DNA of 64,000 nucleotides. Origin: Daucus carota subsp. sativus. Its lineage: Eukaryota > Streptophyta > Magnoliopsida > Apiales > Apiaceae. Position numbers and translations under genes: made by a program. Below, one piece after another: positions 1 through 9,283 of this stretch. The stretch is from contig NC_030389.2 of assembly GCF_001625215.2 (NCBI RefSeq), forward strand, positions 33,283,454 through 33,347,453. The letters run 5' to 3'. The notes beneath the pieces are model-generated. The model made no database searches. It was not told where the DNA came from and saw only the letters and a program-made list of their open reading frames with translations. Each line of letters starts with the position of its first letter. Within the stretch, counting starts at the first letter, position 1.

Positions 1-600
1 GTGTAAACCGCACCACAAAAATGCGGTGTGGTGCGGTGCGGTTTGTGCGGTTTGTATGCTTAAGAATAAATATTTTAGTTGAAGTTCGAAATAAAATTTA
101 AATATACAATAATTAAAATCTTTTCTTGTAATGAATTTATATGATATTTATCATTTTAAAACTACAACAACTAATAAAAAACACAAACAAAAGTGTAAAT
201 ATGATAATAAATATGAGTACTAACTACAAAGAGACATATTATAATAATATAATCATTTCATACAAATTTGGTATAATAGTAATGCGAGATTGATAAAATA
301 ATATTTAACTATTATTTGAAGATATTTAACAAATATATATATAACATAATTATAAATAATATATATGTATTTAATATATTTTTATTTGATAATCACTAAT
401 ATATATATACACATATATATATTATAATATCGCGGTGCGGTGCGGTTTGAACCGCACTACTAATATGTCAAACCGCAACCCGCACCGCGCGGTTTGTGAA
501 AAATTCAAACCGCAACCGCACCACAAAAATTAAAAACCGCGTTTTGTGGTGCGGTTTGGTGCGGTGTGGGCGGTTTATGCGGTTTTCTGATCACCCCTAC
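1..600. mobile_element. hAT-like element (partial) with GC-rich subterminal repeats
   Basis: Both ends of this stretch hold many copies of short GCGGT/AACCGC motifs in both orientations (about 1-55 and 430-590) around an AT-rich core. The right end is GATCACCCCTA, read outward as TAGGGGTGATC, which resembles plant hAT termini. It interrupts the CACTA transposase reading frame on the right. The left terminus lies outside the window, so the target duplication cannot be checked. No transposase is encoded, so it is probably non-autonomous. Confidence 0.55.
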
Positions 601-604
601 AACA

Positions 605-1606
605 AGTGTATCTATTGGTTAGACCGTTATTATGCGGGTTTATACCATCTGCAGACAACGCCAAGCGAATATTTCTTGCCTCACTACCGAAGGCAAGCCA
701 CCTATAGTCGATATTTCTCCAAGAAGGAGAGTCGGCTGGATGCCGCATCTTTCCATCTTCTATTCGCTGCTTTGCGTGCCAGGTCATCAGTTCAGATGTA
801 GAAGGAGATTTAAACATTCGCTTGAATCTCGGAATAATTGGAAAATACCACATTATTTTAGCAGGAACATTAATCCTTACTTTACCATCCTTTCCTAACT
901 TCCAGCGAGATAGACCACACTTAGGACACTCAGAAGCATCAACATATACCCCCCGATATAGTATGCAATCGTTTGGACATGAGTGGTACTTTATGTATTC
1001 TAGGCCTAAGTTGGATAATGTTTTCTTGACTTCATATGCATTAGGTGGCATCACATCTTCTTTAGGAAGGAGAGAGCCAACAGTAGACAATAAATCTGTA
1101 AAGGTGCTATCACTAATTCCAAACCTTGCTTTCCAATTATGCAGTTTCAGCATCGACTCCAATTTGGTACATTCACTACCCTCATACAAAGGCTGTTGAG
1201 CATCAGCCACAAATCTCCTAAACTGATACGACTCATTATTGTACTCACTCGAATTATACGCAGCATCACAAACATTGACTGTTTGTGATGCATGACCAGG
1301 GGAATGCATCGATGCAGGGTCAAGCGTAGGTGCAGGGCTAGGGGCATTGTCATGAACTGTTGATCCAGTGATTCCACACCCTTGTGTGTGCCAAATCCAA
1401 TCAAGGTATCCCAAACTAAAACCGTATTCATATAAATGTCCCCTAATAATCTTAACTGCAAATTTTTTAAAGTTAACACATCTTTTACAGGGGCATGGGA
1501 TTTTTTTAGTATCACTAGCATTTTCCTCGGCAAATATTAAAAACTCTTCAACCCCAATTTCATAGTCAAGTGTATCCCTATCTTTGAAAATCCAAGACTT
1601 GTCCAT
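605..1606 (-). pseudogene. CACTA (En/Spm) TNP2-type transposase, N-terminal fragment
   Basis: Starts at the ATG at 1606. Residues 1-75 (MDKSWIFKDRD..., then a CPCKRC cysteine cluster) match the transposase-associated domain of plant CACTA transposases. Residues about 200-330 carry the start of the TNP2 core: a YHSCPNDCILYRG segment, a C-x2-C pair, and a WHAKQR...PADSPSWR block. Homology stops near NPHNNGLTNRYT; the remaining residues to the stop at 575 are encoded by the inserted hAT-like element. The catalytic part of the transposase is therefore missing here. Full-length TNP2 proteins are much longer. The fragment is read away from the terminal repeat at 3291-3303, as expected for the first gene of such an element. 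Confidence 0.85.
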
Positions 1607-1877
1607 GTTATTCTCAAACTACCTGATTGTCAATAAATATGATATCAAATTACATGGTAACAAAGACCCAAACACATTATACAATTACATTTACAAACTA
1701 AACAAACACAAATATATTTGCACAGCTGTGCATAAAACATAAAACACAAATCCCAAGCTTAAAACATATATAAAACAGTACATAAAAAAGAAACCCCAAG
1801 CTCCAAACATATATACAACTACACATTTAATTTTCACATGCATACATATAACTACAAAAAGTTATACTTGCAACCGA

Positions 1878-1880
<3 letters not shown>

Positions 1881-1913
<33 letters not shown>
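1881..1913. repeat. (AT)n microsatellite
   Basis: Pure AT dinucleotide run inside the CACTA element. Confidence 0.95.
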
Positions 1914-1915
<2 letters not shown>

Positions 1916-2488
1916 CTTATGATCAAATAGAAACCACTCTTAAAATAAAAACTAGAAACCAGTTTCCCTACCACTATTTATAACTACGGGTATCACTAAT
2001 TTATACTGCACTAATCACTGTTTTTATACATTATGTAAAAAGCGATTTTTATTATCAAAATTGAGAAAATCTACTTATCTTAATTATTGATAATCGATTA
2101 TAAATGATTAATTTCATCTGTCGGAAGGTTCTTGGTGGTAGGAAGCCGCAAGAGAAGTAGGATGATGATAGTAAGTAGTCGTTAGTTTTGTAAGTTATGA
2201 TGGAAAGTGTATGTGACTATTGGTGATGATAGACAATGGTGGCAAGTCATGGAAACGTTTGGTAATTGTGCTAAGAGGTCCATTATTACGATTTGGGTGA
2301 AGATGATGGTCATATACGTTGCATATATGTATGTATATATATTTATATTCGTGAGATATGCTATATATAAATTAGTGATATGTTATGTACAAATTAGTGA
2401 TTTCTGTAGTTAAAAATAGTGATAAAAAACTGTCCAGAAACAGGTTTTTAGTTTTTAGGCTAATTTGGTTTCTATTGGAGTAGGACTC

Positions 2489-2513
2489 TATATATATATA
2501 TATATATATATAC
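2489..2513. repeat. (TA)n microsatellite
   Basis: Pure TA dinucleotide run in the CACTA leader region. Confidence 0.9.
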
Positions 2514-2578
2514 ATAAAGAAGAATATATATACCACAAACCCAGCAGCTTCGAAAACCCAGCAGCTCCAAAATCCAGC

Positions 2579-2666
2579 AGCTTCGAAGAACCCTAATCTC
2601 CAAGCTCCACTCCACCCACCCTAATTAAGCTTCAAAGAACCCTAATCTCCAAGCTCCACTCGACCC
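2579..2666. repeat. Direct repeat in CACTA leader
   Basis: A unit of about 36 bp around GAACCCTAATCTCCAAGCTC occurs twice (about 2580-2615 and 2629-2666). Related CAGCAGCTTCGAA units occur at 2541-2590 and 2701-2713. The AACCCTAA core resembles a plant telo-box, but no function is shown. Confidence 0.7.
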
Positions 2667-3094
2667 AAAGCTTGAAGATCGAACCTTAAGAGCTTGAACA
2701 CAGCAGCTTCGAATCGTGCACAAATCGCACCTAGGGTTTGACCTAAATCAGTTAATCGAACATTTGAAAGAAAGAAAATAAGTAATTAAATCAAGTACGA
2801 GGATGGAACAAGGATTGAAGGATTGAAGAAAATCGCACCTAGGGTTTAGCTGTCGAGAGAAAGGGGGCAAACAGCGCTGTCTGAAAATAATGTCCCGATT
2901 GTTTTTGTTTTGAATGCTTTTGTTTTAATTTTGTTTTAATTTTGATTTATTTTTAATGGTTTTTTATTGTTTTATCCTGAGGCGGGAGTCAGTGTATATG
3001 TAGTGTATATGTTAAAGGGGGGGAAAACAGAGGGGGGAACTTAAAAAATTGACTAAGGGCGGGGAGCGGCTGGGGCGCGGGCTTTAATATTTTT

Positions 3095-3290
3095 AAAATT
3101 GAGATTAGACATCGCTTCATAAACAATGTGATGTGAAAAAATTTTAAAATGAGAGCCTAGACATCACTTATGTTAAGGACTGATGTAAAGATACCCGAAA
3201 GACATCACATATTAAACGAGCGATGTAAAAAAGGCATTTTACATCGGGGACATTTCTGACTGATGTCTAATGTGCGATGTCTATTGACGA
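3095..3290. repeat. CACTA subterminal repeats
   Basis: About ten degenerate copies of GATGTC/GATGTAA and the reverse-complement ACATC(A/G) lie just inside the terminal inverted repeat. In CACTA elements such motifs are transposase binding sites; that role is inferred here. Confidence 0.65.
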
Positions 3291-3303
3291 ATTTCTAGTA
3301 GTG

Positions 3304-5424
3304 GATGATCATGTGCATATTGCATGCGAGCATAGAGTTGGAGACCATTCCTAGAACCATTAGATCTAAACTAAAATGTACGGCAGAGATGGGTGACAGG
3401 TGGATTTTTTATTTAAATTAAGAACTAGCATATTGATTTGTAAAACATACGATACCATATACGAGAGTATGTCCCGCACTAATAGGCGTTCAAGTGCAGT
3501 TACCTCTATCTTATTCCCCTAAGATCGCTCCTCTGAATCAAAACCGAAGATTTCAGAAGATAAGCATTGACGAGAAGCACGATTCTAGACAACAAAGGAA
3601 CCCTCTTCATAAGCAGCTACAACTCGAAGATTTTTGAAAATCCTAGGAATGAGTTCAGGTCAGTGACAAGCAACTTGAGTTGGGAAACAAGTAAATTTGC
3701 TTTTTTTTTCCTTTATATTACTGTTATCGTGCTCTGTCGTTGCTAAAATTGTAATGCATGCCAGTTTATATTGAGAAATCGGTGTTTAATAGAGTTTCTG
3801 AGACACATGGTTCTTGTAGTATAAATCATCATTGTCTCTTTGTTTGTGGATAATGTATAATCAGTCTAATTTGACAGACATTTTTCCTTAATAGTATAAT
3901 TGGAATGTGCTTCTTGTGTAGGTATGCCCTTAGCCTTTGTATACTCCTGCTGGGTCGATTTTAGGAGACTGAGGAATTGGGGGACCGAGTAATTGAATTA
4001 GCTAATTGATTTTCGGGTGTTAAATCAAGTACTAGATGTGTTCCTGTGAGTCATTAGACTAATTTAGCTTAGTAATTTGGGGGACAACTTGGATCAGCCC
4101 GGGTTGAGTTTCAGGTACAGTTTTTGATTTTACCCAGCTCAATTTGGTGTATACTTTTTTTCTTGATTTTGTGTGTGTGTGATGATTTATTAAGTGTTTG
4201 TGTTAGTATAATTTGTGGATTGTGTTGTGGCCGTGTGGGTTTTTTGGTTTGTGTGGTTTTGTTGATTGCAATTTGGGGAACAACCACAAGGTTCGAAATT
4301 ACAATTATTTACAAATTGTACCATAACTATTGTGCGTTGTTTGGGTAGTCATCATGAAAGATGCCTTGTAGTAATAGAGTACTCACTTGGTATGCCTTGT
4401 AGAAATTTGGATTCCTCCACTGTATTACCACAATAGGATAATGTATATCCTGATATGTTACTTACCAACAAGTCTCTACAGTTGAATCATTAGGACTAAG
4501 TTAAATCTCAGCATTAGTCAAGCAAATAATTAGGACTAAGCATTACAAGTTTACTTGTCCAAGTCATGAGAAACTTACAAATCATTAGGACTAAGTTGAA
4601 TCTCAACATTAGTCAAGCAAATAATTGTAACTTTAGATTCTGAAACATCACTAGTGTGATAATTAGTGGTGTAATTCAAGGGACAAACCTCTAGAAACCC
4701 AATGTGACAGATTGGAAAAAGCCTCTTTAAATGTGTCTGCCCTATCCTATACACAAACCAGAAACTTAACACTAATTAACTATACACCAACCAACGTAAT
4801 TGTGTAACAATTTAGCTAACAGCCTGAGAACTCACAAGTTCAGTAACAACTAAAATAATCAATGATAAATGGACCAACTTGGCAGTTAGCAGCTTCAAGC
4901 TAGCAGTACATATACTTTGGCAAACTTTAATGGATCAGTTATATTAGTAATTAGGAACGAAATCATAACAAATAAAATGGAAAACCTTGTAGCAAAACTT
5001 CTCGATATAAATGGTTGGAATCATCCACTGTATTACCCCTTAATATGATGATTGCGGTTTACTATGTAAATTTAGTTTGAAATTCATGCAAAGTTCAACA
5101 ACTATATTTAGTTTAATTATTTGCGCTCTCTCTGTTTTGTGATTTTCAGCACTGTGCCTTCGTGAAGTGCTCCTCTATGAAAATGTGCTCTGCTTTTCCA
5201 TGTGTTATAAAGGGATTTTTATATTATTTGATATGTGAGGGAAACAATTGAACATAAGAGAAAATAATGCATCACTTTATGTGTTGTTTGGCACTTGCTT
5301 GTAAAAATCTATTTGTGCCCAAATTTGGTATTGGTGAAGTGTGATGTGCTTTTTTATCTAAAGTGTACTGTGTAGTTTGGTATATGTCATCTTAGTCCAT
5401 CTTTGTTGCTATCTAAATGTGTAG
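3304..5424. other. Host flank with no recognised gene
   Basis: AT-rich DNA between the CACTA terminus and the first exon-like block. It may hold 5' exons of the host locus at 5425 (for example around 3530-3660), but no frame is convincing. It contains one direct repeat (4485-4626). Confidence 0.5.
4485..4626. repeat. 47-bp direct repeat, two copies
   Basis: Copies at 4485-4531 and 4580-4626 share AATCATTAGGACTAAGTT and the following sequence with about two mismatches, separated by about 48 bp. Confidence 0.85.
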
Positions 5425-5815
5425 AGCGAAGAAGGAGTGCTAGACTCATTGAGAGTCCCTGGGTGTACAACTGGCCCAAGAGACCACCGGTTTATATTGC
5501 CCTAGACGACGATAGCGCAGGACCAGTACATAAAAGGCGAAACTTTGAGAACAAAACCGGAGTTGAACAAGGGAAAAAAATGCATTCTGGAGTAGTTGTA
5601 ACTGGGGTTAATGGTAGTTTAAAGCGTGCAAGTGTATATACCAGGTCAGAACGGAGCATTGGGAAAGTGAGCCTTGGCACAAAACTAACTAATGATGATG
5701 ATGTTTGAAACGCCAGCCGAGCATTTCGGGAAGACGAAGAGTATCAGAATGCAGAAGAAATCCAAGAATGATGAAAGGGGATAAGATCAGCAAAAAAAGG
5801 AAAAGAGCAACCGAG
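5425..5815 (+). pseudogene. Exon of an unrecognised host gene, upstream of the LTR element
   Basis: A GTAG acceptor at 5421-5424 opens a frame that reads RRRSARLIESPWVYNWPKRP and continues to a TGA at 5706-5708, just after a GAT triplet run. Another frame opens at that run and continues as a basic sequence (GRRRVSECRRNP, then KKRKRATE) to CCGAG followed by GTAAT, a plausible donor. One base of slippage in the GAT run would join the two frames, so the exon may be frameshifted. Joined to 18882 in phase 0, the second frame continues into the downstream exon. The protein is lysine/arginine rich and could be nuclear. I do not recognise the family. It is labelled pseudogene because of the frame break; a real 3' UTR start at 5709 is an alternative. 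Confidence 0.4.
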
Positions 5816-5820
5816 GTAAT
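5816..5820. repeat. Left target-site duplication (GTAAT)
   Basis: GTAAT directly precedes the 5' LTR and is repeated exactly at 18655-18659 after the 3' LTR. Five bases is normal for LTR elements. Confidence 0.95.
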
Positions 5821-6805
5821 TGTTAGGAATCAATAATTTTTGATGATAACATAAACATTTTTGTAACATGTCTTACTTAGAATCTTTATCAAATTTCAGT
5901 TGTAATTGTTACATTTCTTGTCTTTGGGAATTATCAACGGATGGGTAGAATAGGATGGCTAATTGTAAATATCCAATGCCATGTAATTTTATCTAAGTGA
6001 AGGATATTCAACTGATGAGATGTAACTGTTCAACTGATAAAGACTGGATGATGTTTCAACTGATGAAAATCAAGCATTCAACTGAAGACAAAGTATTCAA
6101 CGGATAATGCTGAGGAATTCAACTGATGAGACTGGAACAGCATTTAACTGATGGAGTTTGTAATTCATTCAACTGATGAGCCAGGCATTCAACTGATAAA
6201 GTCAATAGCAGTTGAAAGCAACCAGAACCTTCAACTGATGAAGCAAAGAGCAGTTGAAAGTGACTAGAGCTTAAGTCTGACAAATCACATGGATCGAATT
6301 ACACTAAAATAGACATGGAAGCCTAATTAGGAAAATAAAGAAGAAGCAGAAACATACTTATCTCATGCAGTGCAATCTGGATCAAATCAAGATGATGGTC
6401 AAAGATGAAGACATCTCAGAAAGCATGCATAAGACAAAGTTGTGCAGCATTGTTTTTAGATTAGAGTGCATTTTGTAATCTAGCTAAAAGCATTGTAAAA
6501 CTTGGAGTATATAACCAAGTTAGTAGCATCAGTTGAACTTGTTCAAATTACTTGAGAGAAAAATCTGAGAGTTAGAACTTGTTTTGAGTGATGAACCAGC
6601 AGCTGTGCGAATTGTAAAACAATCCACAGATTCTTCTATATAAAATCTCACGGGTGGATCATTCAATCCACCCGTATTTTTAATACTTGGTGTTTTTCTG
6701 TTTATTGTGTTCTTAGTGTATTGTTCTTGAATCATTTAAATTTGTAAAAGATTGTATTCAACCCCCCCCTTCTACAATCTTTCTCATAGTTGGTGTAAAA
6801 TAACA
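5821..6805 (+). repeat. 5' LTR
   Basis: 985 bp, beginning TGTTAGGAAT and ending AAAATAACA. It has about twelve CAACTG/CAGTTG cores, mostly within TTCAACTGATGA (6005-6260). A TATATAAAA box lies at 6637-6645, followed by a perfect hairpin. It differs from the 3' LTR at two positions. Confidence 0.97.
6637..6674 (+). promoter_or_regulatory. LTR TATA box and adjacent hairpin
   Basis: TATATAAAA at 6637-6645 is followed by CGGGTGGAT (6651-6659), a 6-nt loop and ATCCACCCG (6666-6674), a perfect 9-bp inverted repeat. With usual TATA spacing, transcription would begin within the hairpin. The same structure is at 18500-18523 in the 3' LTR. Confidence 0.6.
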
Positions 6806-6807
6806 AT

Positions 6808-6820
6808 TGGTATCAGAGCC
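6808..6820 (+). promoter_or_regulatory. Primer binding site
   Basis: TGGTATCAGAGCC two bases after the 5' LTR matches the complement of the 3' end of plant initiator methionine tRNA, the common primer of plant copia elements. Confidence 0.9.
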
Positions 6821-6865
6821 AGGTTCCCAACAAACAGGGAAAAAGATCAACACTGCTAGAGAAAG

Positions 6866-9283
6866 ATGGGAAAGAAGGATGCTGGAGTGAAGATTCCTGT
6901 TCTTGACAAAGACAACTATTTTCACTGGAAAGTGAGAATGCATCTGCATCTGTTGTCCATTGATGAAAGCTATGTGAACTGCATTGAAAAAGGACCTCAT
7001 GTCCCCATGAAGGTCTGCACAAGTATGGGAGCTGATGGTGAAGACATGGTAGGTAAGATGATTCCAAAACCTATCCATGAATATTCTCAAGAAGATACTG
7101 AAGAAGTGCACAAGGACAAGAAAACCATGAACCTTCTGTTCAATGGTTTGGATCAAGAAATGATTGATAGTGTTATTAGCTGCACAAGTGCCAAAGAAGT
7201 TTGGGACACCATCAGGACCATCTGTGAAGGGAATGAGCAAGTGAGAGAGAACAAAATGCAGCTTCTGATTCAACAATATGAGTCATTCCATTTCAAGGCT
7301 GGTGAAAGTTTGAGTGATACATTTAACAGATTTCAAAAACTGTTAAATGGCCTAAAGCTCTTTGGAAGAGTATATCAAGTTAAAGATTCAAACTTGAAAT
7401 TCTTGAGAGCTCTTCCTAAAGAATGGAAGCCCATGACAGTCTCTCTCAGAAATACACAAGAGTTTAAAGACTATACTCTAGAGAGACTGTATGGAACCTT
7501 AAAAACTTATGAGCTTGAAATGGAGCAAGATGAAGAAATTGAGAAAAGCCAAAGGAAAGGACATTCATCTGTGGCTCTAGTTGCATCTCTGGAGGATACT
7601 GTCAAGGACAAGGGAAAGTCTCAAGTTGAAGAAACTGAGAAGTTGGTCAAAGAGGAGAACTCAGAGTCAAGCAAAGGAAGAAGAAAGGAGAAAGAAGTAG
7701 CTGATTCTGGTGAAGAAAGTGATGGAATTGATGAACATCTAGCCTTCCTGTCAAGAAGATTCTCCAAACTGAAATTCAAAAAGAATTTTAATTCTGCAAA
7801 ATCTTTTAAAGGCAATCCCAAGTCTGATAGAAGCATGGTAGACAGATCAAAATTCAAGTGCTTCAACTGTGGGAATGCAGGTCACTTTGCAAATGAGTGC
7901 AGAAAGCCTAAAGTTGAGAAGAAGTCAAGTGAAAACATTGACTACAAAAAGAAATATTATGAACTTCTCAAACAAAAGGAAAGAGCTTTCATCACAAAGG
8001 ATGATTGGGCAGCTGGAGATGATTCTGATGAAGAGGAGGAGTTTGTCAATCTAGCTCTAATGGCCAACTCCACAGATCAAGAAGAAAACACTGGAAGCAG
8101 TAGTCAGGTATTCACTACAAACCTAGTTGAGTTAACTAAAGATGAATGCAATGCTACCATTAATGAAATGTCTACAGAATTGTATCATTTGCATGTTTCT
8201 TTAAAATCTCTCACTAAGGAAAATAGTAGAATTAAGGAAGCTAACACTTTTCTTAGTGATAGAAACAGTGTTTTAGAAGCTCAATTTATTGAGTTTGAGA
8301 AGCTGAAAATTGAGTGTCAGACAGCCAAGGATGATCTCTTGGTTGTTCTGAAAAGAGAAGAGATCATAAGAAAGCAGCTTGATAAGGAACAAGAGATTAT
8401 TGCCAAATGGAAATCTGGTAGGGATGTTTCCACCAACATCATCAAAATGCAAGGTAGAGAGACCTTTGTAGAGAATGAGTGGAAGAGGAGTAAGAAAGTG
8501 CTTGAGATATCTGAGAACAGTTCAGGTGATGAGAATACTGATGATGATCATCAGTTGAAAGGCAAAGTCTCAACTGATGAGAGTCATCAGTTGAACAAAA
8601 ACTCATCAGTTGACAAGAGTGTTCTCAAGAAGCTTAACAAGAAATATGGACCTGTTAAAAAGAATTTTGTTAAAGGTGAGAATAGTTCTTCTGAGACCAA
8701 TGATAGTATTAATAACACTCTTAATTCCAGTAACAAGAACAAGAAGAAGTTGGATACTAGTGAGCATAAATCTGAGGAGACTAAAAAGAAGAAAGGAAAT
8801 AGAAATGGCAAAATAGGAGTTAACAAGCACACCAATTACACTCCCAATGCTAGTGCTCTTAGGAAAACCTGCAGCAAGTGTGGTAGTGTAAATCATTTAT
8901 CTGCCAATTGTAAAACTGCGATTGCTCCTAATTTGTCTTTGCCTATTCCTATGACATCTGTTCCTCACATGAATTTATCTGCTATGAATATGTTGCCTGG
9001 TTTATTGCCTCACAATCCTTATTCTCAGCCTAACATGCCATATATGATCAATCCTTATTTCAATGCCTTTAACATGCCTCAATTTCATTCAAACTTGCAT
9101 GGAATGAACAATTTATGCATGTCTCAAAGGTCTGTGTTTGAAAACAGAGTTGATATTCCAGTTTCTCAACCAAAACCAAAGATTGAACCTATTCAATCCA
9201 AGGAAAAGGTTGAGAAAGTGGAAAAGGCTGCTAAAACTAACAAATCTGGACCCAAAGCAATTTGGGTACCAAAATCAACTTGA
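6866..9283 (+). CDS. gag: Retrotransposon Gag polyprotein
   Basis: 805 codons from the first ATG after the primer site. The N-terminus ([20 protein letters not shown]) is the usual capsid-like start of plant copia Gag (UBN2-type). Residues about 60-230 are the helical Gag core. Two CCHC zinc knuckles are present: residues 332-345 (C-x2-C-x4-H-x4-[15 protein letters not shown]) and 669-682 ([14 protein letters not shown]). An acidic coiled-coil-like, Ser/Lys/Glu-rich region lies between them. The second, widely separated knuckle and the length of 805 residues make it larger than most copia Gags, as in Sireviruses. It ends at TGA 9281-9283, overlapping the pol frame, which is shifted by +1. It would form the particle that packages the element RNA. 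Confidence 0.93.
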   Translation: MGKKDAGVKIPVLDKDNYFHWKVRMHLHLLSIDESYVNCIEKGPHVPMKVCTSMGADGEDMVGKMIPKPIHEYSQEDTEEVHKDKKTMNLLFNGLDQEMIDSVISCTSAKEVWDTIRTICEGNEQVRENKMQLLIQQYESFHFKAGESLSDTFNRFQKLLNGLKLFGRVYQVKDSNLKFLRALPKEWKPMTVSLRNTQEFKDYTLERLYGTLKTYELEMEQDEEIEKSQRKGHSSVALVASLEDTVKDKGKSQVEETEKLVKEENSESSKGRRKEKEVADSGEESDGIDEHLAFLSRRFSKLKFKKNFNSAKSFKGNPKSDRSMVDRSKFKCFNCGNAGHFANECRKPKVEKKSSENIDYKKKYYELLKQKERAFITKDDWAAGDDSDEEEEFVNLALMANSTDQEENTGSSSQVFTTNLVELTKDECNATINEMSTELYHLHVSLKSLTKENSRIKEANTFLSDRNSVLEAQFIEFEKLKIECQTAKDDLLVVLKREEIIRKQLDKEQEIIAKWKSGRDVSTNIIKMQGRETFVENEWKRSKKVLEISENSSGDENTDDDHQLKGKVSTDESHQLNKNSSVDKSVLKKLNKKYGPVKKNFVKGENSSSETNDSINNTLNSSNKNKKKLDTSEHKSEETKKKKGNRNGKIGVNKHTNYTPNASALRKTCSKCGSVNHLSANCKTAIAPNLSLPIPMTSVPHMNLSAMNMLPGLLPHNPYSQPNMPYMINPYFNAFNMPQFHSNLHGMNNLCMSQRSVFENRVDIPVSQPKPKIEPIQSKEKVEKVEKAAKTNKSGPKAIWVPKST

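Larger units (their letters stand above)
1..3303 (-). mobile_element. CACTA (En/Spm-like) DNA transposon, one end in window
   Basis: The terminal inverted repeat reads CACTACTAGAAATTCG on the minus strand, from position 3303 inward. This is the classic CACTA terminus. Positions 3095-3290 hold subterminal repeats of GATGTCT/ACATCGC type. The minus-strand TNP2-like fragment lies inside. Region 1607-3094 is non-coding leader or intron with AT microsatellites. The other terminus is outside the window or lost, and the element is broken by a hAT-like insertion at 1-600. Confidence 0.75.

Noticed and set aside
2579..2666. AACCCTAA units as interstitial telomere repeats
   Set aside because: Only two non-tandem copies within a longer duplicated unit; not a (TTTAGGG)n tract.
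6005..6260. Regularly repeated short motif as a possible CRISPR-like array
   Set aside because: Repeats are 8-12 bp, irregularly spaced and in both orientations, inside a plant LTR.
6758..7276. 172-codon minus-strand ORF
   Set aside because: Antisense shadow of gag; no independent motif and codon pattern follows the sense frame.
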